DNA of 64,000 nucleotides, from NCBI RefSeq assembly GCF_002240415.1, contig NZ_CP020028.1, forward strand, positions 2,319,501 to 2,383,500. Reading direction: 5' to 3'. Both the position numbers and the translations under genes were made by a program. Shown piece after piece: positions 1 to 9,041 of this stretch (position 1 is its first letter; the number at the start of each line of letters is the position of its first letter). The notes under the pieces were generated by a model, which did no database searches, was not told the origin of the DNA, and saw only the letters and a program-made list of their open reading frames with translations. The stretch comes from Paenibacillus kribbensis. GTDB lineage: Bacteria > Bacillota > Bacilli > Paenibacillales > Paenibacillaceae.

Positions 1-1
1 T

Positions 2-664
2 GATATGATCGATACTTTATCCGGTATTCGAAGTCCGGAGGAGATGCGTTCCAGACAGCTGAAAGTGTTGGCCGGGGATTATTTTAGCAGCCGCTTTTAT
101 CAGCTGCTTGCATTGGCAGGCCGCATTGCGACTATTTCAAAGCTGAGTGATGCCGTATGTGAGGTCAATGCCGGTAAGATGAGCCTGTATTGGGGGATGA
201 AGCATTTCCGCCTGGATGCGGCTCAGTATTTATCCCAGATGCTTCGTCTTAAAAAGGAGCTTTTTTTATCTCTAACTTCACTTGTAGCAGAACAGGATCG
301 GGAAATTTGGGAGCAGCTTCTCCACGAATTCGCCCTCTGTGATATGCTGGTGGAGGAATGGGACAAGCGAGCAGAACCGGACAAATCCCGTTTCGGATAT
401 ATGTTCTGGCATGTATACAGTAACGGGGACCAGAACGAGCAGGCGCTGCTTTCAGAGAGTGGTACTGATATTGAAGCATGGCGTAATCTTGTTCTGAAGT
501 ACAAGGCCGAGGATGCGATACTGGACAAGCTTCGCACGGCTGTTATGCACATCCGGCAAATTCTGTCTGATGATCAAAATACGGGGATCGAGGAAATTGA
601 ACGCATGCTGGAACCTTTCCTGAAGCTGCTGAATAGTCCGCACCCGGTTGTGAGGGAAGGTTAG
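2..664 (+). CDS. hepS: Heptaprenyl diphosphate synthase component I (5' truncated)
   Basis: Small, non-catalytic subunit of the two-component heptaprenyl diphosphate synthase that makes the C35 tail of menaquinone-7. The frame is open to the window edge and the family is about 250 residues, so the 219 residues from the ATG at 5 are probably an internal start and the true one lies upstream. The stretch KVLAGDYFSSRFYQLLA fits the family. It begins the operon shared with its catalytic partner hepT (3749-4723), with menaquinone genes in between. In B. subtilis the gene directly upstream is mtrB (TRAP). The identification rests on family resemblance plus gene order. Confidence 0.88.
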   Translation, partial: DMIDTLSGIRSPEEMRSRQLKVLAGDYFSSRFYQLLALAGRIATISKLSDAVCEVNAGKMSLYWGMKHFRLDAAQYLSQMLRLKKELFLSLTSLVAEQDREIWEQLLHEFALCDMLVEEWDKRAEPDKSRFGYMFWHVYSNGDQNEQALLSESGTDIEAWRNLVLKYKAEDAILDKLRTAVMHIRQILSDDQNTGIEEIERMLEPFLKLLNSPHPVVREG

Positions 665-1402
665 GTGAACGTCATGGGAGCAAGCGACACCAAGCCGAAA
701 GAGCAATTCGTTCATGGCGTGTTTGAAAGTATAGCAGGCAAATACGACTTGATGAACGATATACTGAGCTTTCGCAGACACAAGGCTTGGCGAAAATTTA
801 CGATGAAAAAAATGAACATGCATCACGGGGATACGGCAATTGATCTTTGCTGTGGGACATGTGACTGGACGCTTGCGATGGCGCATGCAAGTGAAAGTGG
901 TCACATCGTGGGACTGGATTTTAGTCAGAACATGCTTAATGTAGGCGAGCGCAAGATTAGATCAGAATCCCGTGAAAAGCAAATCAAGCTCGTTCAGGGC
1001 AACGCGATGGAACTGCCTTTTGCAGACAATTCGTTTGATTATGCGACGATTGGTTTCGGTCTGCGCAACGTGCCTGATCTGCACCGTGTACTACGGGAAA
1101 TGCAACGAGTCGTCAAACCTGGCGGACAGGTCGTTTGTCTGGAACTGTCCAAGCCTACCTGGCAGCCGTTCAAGGGGATTTACTACACATATTTTCAACA
1201 CATCTTGCCCATGCTCGGCAAATTGTTCGCCAAACGTTATGAGCAATACAAATGGCTCCCTGATTCGTTGGCGCTTTTTCCAGGAAGGGATGAGCTGGCT
1301 AACATCTTCCGCGAAATCGGATTAAAGAATGTACAGGCTCATTCACTCACCGGAGGCATCGCGGCATTGCATATTGGAATCAAGGAGAGTCAGCATGTTT
1401 AA
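665..1402 (+). CDS. menG: Demethylmenaquinone methyltransferase (UbiE/MenG)
   Basis: SAM-dependent C-methyltransferase for the last step of menaquinone synthesis. The N-terminal GVFESIAGKYDLMND and the SAM motif DLCCGTCDW (normally DxCCGTGDW) are characteristic; a Cys stands in for the usual Gly in that loop. The length of 245 residues is normal for the family. It begins at GTG right after the hepS stop, with GGGAAGG 4 nt upstream; the ATG at 674 is an alternative start. It lies between hepS and hepT as in B. subtilis (gerCB). It overlaps the next gene by 8 nt, implying translational coupling. Confidence 0.95.
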   Translation: MNVMGASDTKPKEQFVHGVFESIAGKYDLMNDILSFRRHKAWRKFTMKKMNMHHGDTAIDLCCGTCDWTLAMAHASESGHIVGLDFSQNMLNVGERKIRSESREKQIKLVQGNAMELPFADNSFDYATIGFGLRNVPDLHRVLREMQRVVKPGGQVVCLELSKPTWQPFKGIYYTYFQHILPMLGKLFAKRYEQYKWLPDSLALFPGRDELANIFREIGLKNVQAHSLTGGIAALHIGIKESQHV

Positions 1403-2261
1403 GAAAATTGCTATTTTTTTGGAAATGATTAAAATTGAACATACGTTATTTGCGCTCCCATTTGCATTTATGGGGGCTGTATTGGGGTCGGTTGTCGTGA
1501 CAGGCAGCCTCCCCTCATGGCCGCAAATTGGTTGGATTTTACTGGCTATGGTTGGCGCACGCAGTGCGGCCTTTGGCTTCAACCGCATGATTGACCGTGT
1601 GATTGACGGGAAAAATCCACGTACAGCAGGACGCGCTATCCCGGCAGGGCTGCTCAAATCGAGTGAAGTGGTTATTTTCATTATCATCAGCTTGTTGTTA
1701 TTATTCTGGGCATCATTCAAATTAAGTCCGCTGGCGTTCAAGCTGTTCCCGCTGGCCTTTTTTATGCTTGTTTTTTACTCTTACACCAAGCGCTTCACCT
1801 GGCTTTGTCATGTTGTGCTGGGGCTGACGATTGGCTTGGCGCCGCTGGGTGCGTGGGTTGCGGTAACAGGACAGATCGATTGGATCTCGATCGTATTGTA
1901 CCTCACCATTGCATTTTGGACGGCAGGCTTTGATGTGATTTATGCTTGTCAGGACATTGATTTTGACCAGAACGAGGGTGTTTATTCCATTCCTGCCCGC
2001 TTTGGTATAGCAGGTGCACTCAACATTGCCCGGGCATTCCATGTCATTACGGCAATCGGATTTATTGTACTTTTCTTTATTGCAGATTTAAGCTGGTGGT
2101 ATCTGGCAGGGATGATTATTTCGTACATTATTTTATTTTATGAGCATTATATTGTATCTCCAAAAGATCTGAGTCGTTTGCAGACGGCGTTCTTCACGAT
2201 GAACGGTGCGCTTAGCATGGTCGTATTTGTTTTTACACTGGTTGATTTGGTGGTGCGTTAA
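1395..2261 (+). CDS. UbiA-family prenyltransferase, probable menaquinone MqnP/UbiA
   Basis: Integral-membrane aromatic prenyltransferase of 288 residues with about eight hydrophobic helices. The first Asp-rich motif is FGFNRMIDRVIDGKNPRTAGR (NxxxDxxxD type) and the second is DVIYACQDIDFDQNEG (DxxxD type). These bind the Mg-diphosphate of the polyprenyl donor. The ATG at 1395 is preceded by AAGGAG, so an upstream in-frame extension is not needed. Its neighbours UbiX, MqnA and both HepS/HepT subunits suggest it attaches the heptaprenyl chain in the futalosine route, as MqnP does; this role is inferred from context. Automatic annotation usually calls it 4-hydroxybenzoate polyprenyltransferase. 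Confidence 0.88.
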   Translation: MFKKIAIFLEMIKIEHTLFALPFAFMGAVLGSVVVTGSLPSWPQIGWILLAMVGARSAAFGFNRMIDRVIDGKNPRTAGRAIPAGLLKSSEVVIFIIISLLLLFWASFKLSPLAFKLFPLAFFMLVFYSYTKRFTWLCHVVLGLTIGLAPLGAWVAVTGQIDWISIVLYLTIAFWTAGFDVIYACQDIDFDQNEGVYSIPARFGIAGALNIARAFHVITAIGFIVLFFIADLSWWYLAGMIISYIILFYEHYIVSPKDLSRLQTAFFTMNGALSMVVFVFTLVDLVVR

Positions 2262-2266
2262 TACTA

Positions 2267-2929
2267 ATGAATCTGAATCAGGCGAGCAGTCATCAAGGAA
2301 AACGGATTGTTATCGGCATTACAGGCGCGAGCGGAAGCATTTATGGTGTACGACTGGTGGAAACATTGCTGGACTTGCAATACACAGTTCACCTGATTGT
2401 TTCCAATGCCGGCTGGCGGGTACTGAAAGAGGAATTGGGCTGGAACGTGACTGACCGGGAGAGGGCTTTGAATGAACAATTCAGAGGCCGTCCCGGTTCT
2501 CTTGTATACCATCCATTCACAGATATCGGAGCTTCAATTGCGAGCGGCTCCTATCTTGTAGATGCGATGATCATTATGCCATGCTCCATGGGAACGCTGT
2601 CTGCGGTAGCACACGGTTCGTCCGATAATTTGATGGCACGTGCAGCAGACGTCATGATAAAGGAGGGGCGTCCGCTGATCCTTGTGCCTCGTGAAACACC
2701 GCTTCATGCCATTCACTTGGAGAATATGCTTAAACTTGCGAGACTCGGCGTCAAAATGATTCCGGCCATGCCGGCCTTTTACTTTCATCCGAAGACGCTG
2801 GATGACATTGTATTGTTCCTCGTAGGCAAAGTATTAGACAGCTTGCGTATCGAACATCAATTGTTTATGAGATGGGGGGATTCCGATGCCAACACCGGAC
2901 AACAAGACGACCACAATCGGAAAAATTAA
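2267..2929 (+). CDS. ubiX: UbiX-family flavin prenyltransferase
   Basis: Makes prenylated FMN, the cofactor of UbiD-type decarboxylases. The N-terminal GITGASGSIYG is the FMN-binding signature of the UbiX/Pad1 family, and the length (220 residues) is slightly longer than the typical 190-200. It lies 5 nt after the prenyltransferase, and its 3' end overlaps mqnA by 44 nt in another frame, an unusually long overlap. In futalosine-pathway organisms a UbiX/UbiD pair decarboxylates the naphthoate intermediate. No ubiD is visible in this window, so the partner decarboxylase must be elsewhere. Confidence 0.92.
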   Translation: MNLNQASSHQGKRIVIGITGASGSIYGVRLVETLLDLQYTVHLIVSNAGWRVLKEELGWNVTDRERALNEQFRGRPGSLVYHPFTDIGASIASGSYLVDAMIIMPCSMGTLSAVAHGSSDNLMARAADVMIKEGRPLILVPRETPLHAIHLENMLKLARLGVKMIPAMPAFYFHPKTLDDIVLFLVGKVLDSLRIEHQLFMRWGDSDANTGQQDDHNRKN

Positions 2930-3752
2930 ATATACAAATGCTTGGCCCATTTTTCATTATTTTAATTCTTCAGAGCTTCTGCATCCGGCAGAGCTGATTA
3001 CTAAAGTCCCGGCTGAATTGAATCGGGGTATGCTGAATGGAAGTCTGGATATTAGCGCGATGTCGTCTTTTGCATATGCATCGGGTGCGGAGGAGATGCT
3101 GCTGTTGCCTGATTTATCCGTTAGTGCCGACGGTCCTGTGCAATCCATATTATTGTTTTCACGCAAGCCGCTGAACGAAATCAAAAACGGAACGATTGCA
3201 TTGACGAATACGTCTGCTACATCCGTGAATTTGCTGAAAATTCTGATGCAAAAGGCATGGGAAGGCCAGCCCTCCTATTTTGACTGTGAACCGGATCTGG
3301 ATTTGATGCTGAGTCTGGCAGATGCAGGACTACTGATTGGAGATCACGCGATCAAAGCTTCTTGGCGGAGTGAAGGTCTGTATGTAACGGATCTGGGCGA
3401 AGAGTGGAAACGCTGGACTGGACACAGCATGACCTTTGCCGTATGGGCGGTGCGCCGTGCAGTTGCTGCTGAGAATCACGATGCATTAGTTGAAATTACA
3501 AATGCGTTTCGTGCAAGCAAACAGCGCAGCTTGGCTGATCTGACGCCTGTTGTCTCTGAGGCTTGCAACGAAATTGGTGGCTTGCGAGATTATTGGGAGC
3601 GCTACTTTACTAATCTGTGTTATGATTTTGGAGAGAAGGAACAAAGAGGCTTAGAGCTTTATTTTCAGTATGCGCATGAATTGGGGCTGCTTGACCGGCA
3701 AGTGAAGCCGCTTCTCTGGAGTGACAATACGCTGACACGGGTGAAAGAATGA
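2886..3752 (+). CDS. mqnA: MqnA-family chorismate dehydratase (futalosine menaquinone pathway)
   Basis: A 288-residue periplasmic-binding-like protein beginning TTTIGKIKYTNAWPIFHYF, with SLDISAMSSFAYA and GLLIGDHAI, typical of MqnA/MqnD proteins. MqnA dehydrates chorismate to 3-[(1-carboxyvinyl)oxy]benzoate, the first step of the futalosine route. The ATG at 2886 follows a G-rich ribosome site. It overlaps ubiX upstream and hepT downstream (ATGA). The paralogue MqnD shares this fold, but chorismate dehydratase is favoured by the position in a menaquinone operon. B. subtilis uses the classical men pathway and has no mqnA here, so this is a lineage difference. Confidence 0.88.
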   Translation: MPTPDNKTTTIGKIKYTNAWPIFHYFNSSELLHPAELITKVPAELNRGMLNGSLDISAMSSFAYASGAEEMLLLPDLSVSADGPVQSILLFSRKPLNEIKNGTIALTNTSATSVNLLKILMQKAWEGQPSYFDCEPDLDLMLSLADAGLLIGDHAIKASWRSEGLYVTDLGEEWKRWTGHSMTFAVWAVRRAVAAENHDALVEITNAFRASKQRSLADLTPVVSEACNEIGGLRDYWERYFTNLCYDFGEKEQRGLELYFQYAHELGLLDRQVKPLLWSDNTLTRVKE

Positions 3753-4723
3753 AACGATTGGATTTGTTCGGTTTATTAAAGAAGGATATGAACTTCATAG
3801 AAGAAGAGCTGTATCGCAGCATTGACAGCTCGGAGCCGTTGATTAATGATACGTCGCTCCATCTGCTTAAAGCAGGAGGCAAGCGTTTACGTCCAGTGTT
3901 TGTATTGCTGGGAGGCAAGTTTGGAGAATACGATCTGGACAAGCTCAAACACATAGCGGTACCACTCGAATTGATTCATTCGGCCTCTCTCGTTCACGAT
4001 GACGTAATTGACGATGCTGAAATGAGACGTGGTCAACCCACTGTGAAGTCCAAATGGGACAATCGGGTGGCGATGTACACGGGAGACTACATATATGCAC
4101 GAGCGCTGTCTATAGTTGCCGAATTGCCGAGTCCGGATATTCACCGGGTGCTGTCCAAGGCGCTGGTGCAGATGTCCATTGGTGAAATGGAACAAATCCG
4201 CGATTTTTTTAATGTAGATCAAAGTGTACGTAATTATTTGCTGCGCATACGGCGTAAAACCGCATTGCTGATTGCGGTTAGCTGCCAATTGGGCGCTATG
4301 GCTGCGGGGGCACGGGAAAGAGTCAATTCCCTGCTGTACAGCTATGGCTATAACGTAGGGATGGCTTTTCAAATTCAGGATGACTTGCTCGATCTCTGCG
4401 GTACGGAAAAAAAGATTGGCAAGCCGCCGGGCAGCGATATGAGACAGGGCAATATTACGCTTCCGGTGATTTATGCGCTCAAGCAGCCCGAACTGCGTGA
4501 CGATCTGCTGGCTGAAATCGGCCGTATTCAGGCCGGGGATGGGCAAGGAGATGCGCGTAAAGCGGTGGATATGATCAAAAAAAGTGAAGGAATCACTAAA
4601 GCGGAAATTCTCGCTGACCGATATATTAAGAAAGCGCTGAACGCGCTGGACTTACTGCCAGATGTCAAAACGAAAAAAACGCTCCGCGATATCGCTCATT
4701 TTGTGACACGCCGCTCCTACTAA
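3749..4723 (+). CDS. hepT: Heptaprenyl diphosphate synthase component II
   Basis: Catalytic subunit of the trans-prenyl synthase that extends farnesyl diphosphate with isopentenyl diphosphate to C35. Substrate motifs are GGKRLRP (residues 53-59), the first Asp-rich motif DDVIDD (84-89, followed by MRRG) and the second, IQDDLLD (about 212-218). At 324 residues it is normal for the family. The start overlaps the mqnA stop (ATGA), so the whole operon from hepS is translationally chained. It works with HepS at the start of the window. Confidence 0.95.
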   Translation: MKRLDLFGLLKKDMNFIEEELYRSIDSSEPLINDTSLHLLKAGGKRLRPVFVLLGGKFGEYDLDKLKHIAVPLELIHSASLVHDDVIDDAEMRRGQPTVKSKWDNRVAMYTGDYIYARALSIVAELPSPDIHRVLSKALVQMSIGEMEQIRDFFNVDQSVRNYLLRIRRKTALLIAVSCQLGAMAAGARERVNSLLYSYGYNVGMAFQIQDDLLDLCGTEKKIGKPPGSDMRQGNITLPVIYALKQPELRDDLLAEIGRIQAGDGQGDARKAVDMIKKSEGITKAEILADRYIKKALNALDLLPDVKTKKTLRDIAHFVTRRSY

Positions 4724-4778
4724 AGTAGTGTTTTGTTTTTGCAGTGATAAAATACTTTAACCGCTTTCAAACTTTCTG

Positions 4779-4802
4779 TTACAATACAAATTAGTATTGT
4801 AA
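4779..4802. promoter_or_regulatory. Perfect 9-bp inverted repeat upstream of ndk
   Basis: TTACAATAC, a 6-nt AAATTA spacer and GTATTGTAA form a perfect 9-bp inverted repeat 33 nt before the ndk start. A possible -10 hexamer (TACAAT, 4780-4785) lies in the left arm, so the site could be an operator over an ndk promoter. There is no good -35 and the site matches no regulator I recognise. It could instead be a weak transcript-end hairpin for hepT, although only a short A-rich run follows. Confidence 0.45.
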
Positions 4803-4834
4803 AAATACATTAAGATTGGATTGGGAGTGAGCCG

Positions 4835-5278
4835 ATGGATCGCACGTTTTTGATGGTTAAACCGGATGGAGTACAACGCGGACTGATTGGACGTATTATC
4901 AGTCGTCTGGAAGACAAAGGCTTCAAAATGACGGGTGGCAAACTTGTGCAGGTATCTAGAGAACAGGCGCAGCGGCATTATGCGGAGCATGTGGGCAAGC
5001 CCTTTTTTGAAGAGCTTGTAGATTTTATCACATCAGGCCCTGTATTTGCCATGATTTGGGAAGGGGATAACATCGTTACGCTTTCCCGCCTGTTGATTGG
5101 TAAAACACAAGTAACAGAGGCTCTACCGGGCACGATCCGGGGAGACTTTGCTGCACATACACCGTTTAACCTCATACACGGTTCGGATTCACCGGAGAGC
5201 GCGGAACGCGAGATTGCGAATTTTTTCATGCCGGAAGAGTCGGTTCGGTATGAGAAAAGCGTGGCGACCTGGATGTAA
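4835..5278 (+). CDS. ndk: Nucleoside diphosphate kinase
   Basis: Transfers the gamma phosphate from NTPs to NDPs through a phosphohistidine. The start [19 protein letters not shown] and the active-site [16 protein letters not shown] (His115) are diagnostic, and the length (147) is normal for a hexameric bacterial enzyme. GGGAGTGA precedes the ATG by about 5 nt. The position between hepT and cheR is conserved with B. subtilis. Confidence 0.97.
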   Translation: MDRTFLMVKPDGVQRGLIGRIISRLEDKGFKMTGGKLVQVSREQAQRHYAEHVGKPFFEELVDFITSGPVFAMIWEGDNIVTLSRLLIGKTQVTEALPGTIRGDFAAHTPFNLIHGSDSPESAEREIANFFMPEESVRYEKSVATWM

Positions 5279-5308
5279 GTTTAATCTCGTATGAAAAAGG
5301 ATGGTAGC

Positions 5309-6109
5309 ATGACGGATTTGGAACTGGGTCAGACGGACCCCGATTACACGGCGTTTATCCGCAAAATTAAGGACAGCACAGGTATTGATCTTGCACAATA
5401 CAAAGAAGCACAGATGAAAAGGCGGTTAACGACACTTCGCAACAAAAACGGGTTTCCCAGTTTTGTTTCTTTTTATGATGCCATGATGAAGGAAAAACCC
5501 CTGTTTTATGAATTTCTGGATCGTATGACGATCAATGTTTCGGAATTTTGGCGTAATCCCAATCGGTGGGAAGTGCTGCGGGATACGATTCTGCCACAGC
5601 TGCTTGCAGGCAAGCAGAAGCTCAAGCTGTGGAGCGCGGCTTGTTCGACTGGCGAGGAGCCTTACAGTTTGGCTATGGTTCTGGACGGCAAGGGGATCTT
5701 GGGGAATTGTTCTATTACGGCTTCCGATATTGATGATGGTGCATTGGCCAAAGCCAAGGAAGGCAGATATTTGGAGCGTTCGCTCAAGGATGTGCCTGAG
5801 CAGGTAGCCAGCAAATATTTCAAACCGGATGGTGCGATGTTTCGCGTGGATGACCGTTTGAAACAGGCTGTGAAATTTCAAAAGCAAAATTTGCTGCTGG
5901 ATTCGTTTGAAGACAACTATGACCTCATTATCTGTCGCAATGTTATGATTTATTTTACTGAAGAGGCCAAGCATAAGCTGTACCAGAAGTTTGCAGCCAG
6001 TCTTCGTCCCGGCGGTGTACTGTTTGTGGGCAGTACAGAGCAAATTTTTTCTCCCAACCAATATGGTCTGGAATCGACGGAAACCTTTTTTTATCGTAAA
6101 AAAGCATAG
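5309..6109 (+). CDS. cheR: Chemotaxis protein methyltransferase CheR
   Basis: SAM-dependent O-methyltransferase that methylates glutamates on methyl-accepting chemotaxis proteins. The N-terminal helical domain contains YKEAQMKRRLTTLRNKNGF and the invariant MTINVSEFWRNP. The catalytic domain has CSTGEEPYSLAM and LIICRNVMIYFTEE. AAGGATGG supports the ATG at 5309 (266 residues); an in-frame ATG at 5291 has no ribosome site. No other chemotaxis gene is adjacent, as in the B. subtilis ndk-cheR-aro order. Confidence 0.95.
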   Translation: MTDLELGQTDPDYTAFIRKIKDSTGIDLAQYKEAQMKRRLTTLRNKNGFPSFVSFYDAMMKEKPLFYEFLDRMTINVSEFWRNPNRWEVLRDTILPQLLAGKQKLKLWSAACSTGEEPYSLAMVLDGKGILGNCSITASDIDDGALAKAKEGRYLERSLKDVPEQVASKYFKPDGAMFRVDDRLKQAVKFQKQNLLLDSFEDNYDLIICRNVMIYFTEEAKHKLYQKFAASLRPGGVLFVGSTEQIFSPNQYGLESTETFFYRKKA

Positions 6110-6190
6110 CCCAGACATATATCGATAATTCGTAATGAGATATTTTTGTTTTTTGGATCATGAGCACGTTGATGCTTGCTTATCTGAAAT

Positions 6191-6227
6191 GCACGTCCTT
6201 TGGCTTTGCCTAAGGGGCGTGTTTTTT
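6191..6227 (+). terminator. Rho-independent terminator after cheR
   Basis: A GC-rich imperfect hairpin (GCACGTCCTTTGGC, loop TTT, GCCTAAGGGGCGTG) is followed by T6. It closes the hepS-cheR transcription unit just before the aroC promoter. Confidence 0.75.
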
Positions 6228-6253
6228 GTTTATCTGCATACCTGTGGCTTTTC

Positions 6254-6282
6254 TTGTCAAAGAAAGGTGCGTATACTATAAT
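6254..6282 (+). promoter_or_regulatory. SigA-type promoter of the aroC-aroB-aroH operon
   Basis: TTGTCA (6254-6259), a 17-nt spacer and a perfect TATAAT (6277-6282) lie 59 nt before the aroC start and directly after the cheR terminator. This is a near-consensus housekeeping promoter. Confidence 0.8.
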
Positions 6283-6341
6283 GAAGCACAGTTAAAGATT
6301 TTAGCGATGCACAGTTTAACAGTTTAAAGGGGGAACGCGTC

Positions 6342-7511
6342 ATGAGTTTACGTTATTTAACCGCGGGGGAAACGCATGGTCCCCAGCTAACTGCAATTGT
6401 AGAGGGCATGCCCAGCAATTTAAAATTGGATTTTGAGGAACTGAATTTTCAGCTGCACCGTCGTCAGAAAGGGTATGGACGGGGGCGGCGTATGCAGATT
6501 GAAAAGGACACGGCGAGCATTGCCGGAGGCGTACGTCACGGTTATACCACAGGTGCACCGATTGCACTGATTGTGGAAAATAACGATTGGAAGCACTGGC
6601 AGAATATTATGAATATTGAGCCGATCGAAGGCAGTGATGAAGAAAAGCGCCGGGTTCACCGTCCGCGTCCGGGTCATGCCGATTTGAACGGCGGAATGAA
6701 ATACAACCTGAAGGACCTGCGTAACGTGCTGGAGCGCTCCAGTGCGCGTGAAACTGCGATTCGTGTCGCGTGTGGTGGCTTGGCCCGTCAATTGCTGGCA
6801 GAGTTCGGAATCAAGGTGGCAGGTCAGGTCATCCGCATTGGAGAAATCGAGGCTCCTTACCGTGATTTGCCGATCGATGAGCTGATTGCCGTGACGGAAG
6901 CTTCTTCCGTGAGAGTGACCGATCCAGAAACCGAAAAGAAAATGGAAGCGTACATTGACCTGATCAAGCAAGAAGGCGATTCGGTCGGTGGGGTAGTGGA
7001 ATGTATCGTGGAAGGCGTCCCGATTGGTCTGGGCAGCCATGTACAATATGATCGGAAGCTGGATGCACGCATTGCCCAAGGCGTCATGTCCATTAATGCC
7101 TTCAAGGGCGTAGAAATCGGTATCGGCTTCGAAGCAGGAGAACTGCGCGGCTCACAGGTGCATGATGAGATTCTGTATGATGAGGAACGTGGATACCACC
7201 GTCGTACCAACCGTTTGGGCGGTTTTGAGGGTGGCATGACCAATGGAATGCCTGTTGTGGTTCGCGGTGTCATGAAGCCGATCCCAACTTTGTATAAACC
7301 GCTGCAAAGCGTCGACATTGATACGAAGGAAGCGTTCACTGCACAGGTTGAGCGTTCGGATGCATGTGCGGTACCGGCGGCAAGTGTGGTTATGGAGCAT
7401 GTCGTAGCCTGGGAGATTGCAAAGGCTTTGCTTGAAAAATTCGGCGGGGATTCGATTGAAGAGATCCGCGCAAATATTGCATCCTACGAAGAACAACTGG
7501 GACGGTATTAA
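6342..7511 (+). CDS. aroC: Chorismate synthase
   Basis: Converts 5-enolpyruvylshikimate-3-phosphate to chorismate using reduced FMN. Signatures are LTAGETHGP near the N-terminus, [27 protein letters not shown] and [14 protein letters not shown]. At 389 residues it matches the Firmicute length. AAGGGGG precedes the ATG. It is the first gene of aroC-aroB-aroH (B. subtilis calls it aroF) and supplies both the trp/tyr genes downstream and MqnA upstream. Confidence 0.97.
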   Translation: MSLRYLTAGETHGPQLTAIVEGMPSNLKLDFEELNFQLHRRQKGYGRGRRMQIEKDTASIAGGVRHGYTTGAPIALIVENNDWKHWQNIMNIEPIEGSDEEKRRVHRPRPGHADLNGGMKYNLKDLRNVLERSSARETAIRVACGGLARQLLAEFGIKVAGQVIRIGEIEAPYRDLPIDELIAVTEASSVRVTDPETEKKMEAYIDLIKQEGDSVGGVVECIVEGVPIGLGSHVQYDRKLDARIAQGVMSINAFKGVEIGIGFEAGELRGSQVHDEILYDEERGYHRRTNRLGGFEGGMTNGMPVVVRGVMKPIPTLYKPLQSVDIDTKEAFTAQVERSDACAVPAASVVMEHVVAWEIAKALLEKFGGDSIEEIRANIASYEEQLGRY

Positions 7512-7512
7512 G

Positions 7513-8607
7513 ATGAGTACGCTGACGGTACAACTCGGAGAACGTTCCTATCCCATTCACATCGGGCGTGGGCTGCTGCATCGGGCCGGAGAGTTTCTGA
7601 AGGAACGAGGAATTGCGCAAAAAAGTCCATTGTTGATTGTTTCTGACGAACATACAGCGTCATTTTACTTGGCGACACTGGAGAGCAATCTTCAGAAGTC
7701 GGGCTACAAGACGGAATCCTTTGTCGTCAAGCCGGGTGAAACATCCAAGTCGCTGGCTGTGTTTGAGCAGGTCATAACTGCAGCCATTCAGGGCGGTTTG
7801 GATCGCCATTCAGCCGTGATTGCACTTGGCGGTGGTGTAGTGGGCGATCTGGCTGGATTTGTGGCGGCCTCGTATATGAGAGGCGTCAAGTTCGTACAAA
7901 TTCCTACGACGATCCTTGCCCATGACAGCAGTGTAGGAGGGAAGGTCGGCATCAATCATCCTTTGGCCAAAAATATGATTGGAGCCTTCCATCAGCCGGA
8001 ACTCGTGCTGTATGACGTAGATACGTTGTCTACATTGCCTCCGCGCGAAGTATCCGCCGGGCTGGCTGAAATGATCAAGCACGGTTTGATCTGGGATGCC
8101 AATTTCGCCTACTGGTGCCGTGATCATGCGGCAGATTTGCTGGCTTTGGATGCGGCAGCTCTGGAGTATGGACTAGAGAAGGGCTGCTCTGTGAAAGCTG
8201 AAGTGGTGTCACGCGATGAACGGGAAAATGATTTGCGTGCTATTTTAAACCTCGGTCATACGATTGGTCATGCCATTGAAGCAATTGCGGGATATGGCGA
8301 GTTTTTACACGGAGAAGCGATTTCGATTGGGATGGTCGGCTCCGCGCTTCTGGGCGTGAAGCTGGGGGCAGACCCCGCTTTGGTCGAAGTGACAAGAGAT
8401 ATGCTGTCTTCTCTGCGGCTGCCAACCTCCCTTCCAGCACATCTTGATACGGATCGGCTGCTGGAGGCGATGATGCATGACAAAAAGTTTAAAGAAGGCA
8501 GCATTACTTTTGTCGTCCCGCGCAGCATCGGGCGCGTGGAGGTTGTGAAGGATATTCCCGTCTCTGACATCAGGCAAGTCATTGAACAGTTAAAAGAGGA
8601 GGCGTAA
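7513..8607 (+). CDS. aroB: 3-dehydroquinate synthase
   Basis: NAD- and metal-dependent cyclisation of DAHP to 3-dehydroquinate, the second shikimate step. The start is MSTLTVQLGERSYPIHIGRG, one base after the aroC stop (an upstream in-frame extension into aroC is not needed). NAD-binding ALGGGVVGDLAGFVAASYMRG and metal-ligand regions LAEMIKHGLI, NLGHTIGHAIE and FLHGEAISIGM are present. The 364-residue length is normal. Confidence 0.97.
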   Translation: MSTLTVQLGERSYPIHIGRGLLHRAGEFLKERGIAQKSPLLIVSDEHTASFYLATLESNLQKSGYKTESFVVKPGETSKSLAVFEQVITAAIQGGLDRHSAVIALGGGVVGDLAGFVAASYMRGVKFVQIPTTILAHDSSVGGKVGINHPLAKNMIGAFHQPELVLYDVDTLSTLPPREVSAGLAEMIKHGLIWDANFAYWCRDHAADLLALDAAALEYGLEKGCSVKAEVVSRDERENDLRAILNLGHTIGHAIEAIAGYGEFLHGEAISIGMVGSALLGVKLGADPALVEVTRDMLSSLRLPTSLPAHLDTDRLLEAMMHDKKFKEGSITFVVPRSIGRVEVVKDIPVSDIRQVIEQLKEEA

Positions 8608-8609
8608 AA

Positions 8610-8984
8610 ATGTACAATCGTGGAATTCGTGGCGCGACGACTGTAGCGAATAATGAAGAAAATGAAATTTTGGAAGCGACCAGCCAGCTGTTGGATGAAA
8701 TCGTATCCTACAATGAAATTCAGCCTGAAGACATTAGCAATGTCTGGATTACGGTCACCCATGACCTGGACGCTGCGTTTCCAGCTAAGGCTATCCGTCA
8801 GCTTGACGGATGGGATATGGTTCCACTTATGTGTGGATTGGAAATCCCTGTCGCAGGTAGTTTGCCCAAATGTATCCGTTTGTTGGTACAGGTGAACACC
8901 CATAAATCCCAACGTGAAATCAAACATGTATATTTAAACGGAGCGCAGGCGTTAAGACCGGATCTGGCTTCCGAAGGGAAGTAA
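8610..8984 (+). CDS. aroH: Chorismate mutase, AroH class
   Basis: Monofunctional trimeric AroH-fold mutase that rearranges chorismate to prephenate for tyrosine and phenylalanine. MYNRGIRGATTV, MCGLEIPVAGSLPKCIRLLV and the C-terminal VYLNGAQALRPDL match the B. subtilis type. At 124 residues it is typical. It begins 2 nt after aroB with GAGGAGG upstream. A weak 5-bp hairpin plus T-run follows the stop, before the trp promoter. Confidence 0.96.
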   Translation: MYNRGIRGATTVANNEENEILEATSQLLDEIVSYNEIQPEDISNVWITVTHDLDAAFPAKAIRQLDGWDMVPLMCGLEIPVAGSLPKCIRLLVQVNTHKSQREIKHVYLNGAQALRPDLASEGK

Positions 8985-9006
8985 CGCCCTTTTTTTAAGT
9001 TGATGG

Positions 9007-9036
9007 TTGCCAAAGTAACATCCGATGAGATATAGT
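9007..9036 (+). promoter_or_regulatory. SigA-type promoter of the trp operon
   Basis: TTGCCA (9007-9012), an 18-nt spacer and TATAGT (9031-9036) lie directly upstream of the TRAP-like triplet array. Transcription from here would begin at about 9042-9045, placing the array at the extreme 5' end of the transcript and the trpE start about 320 nt downstream. Confidence 0.65.
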
Positions 9037-9041
9037 GTGTG

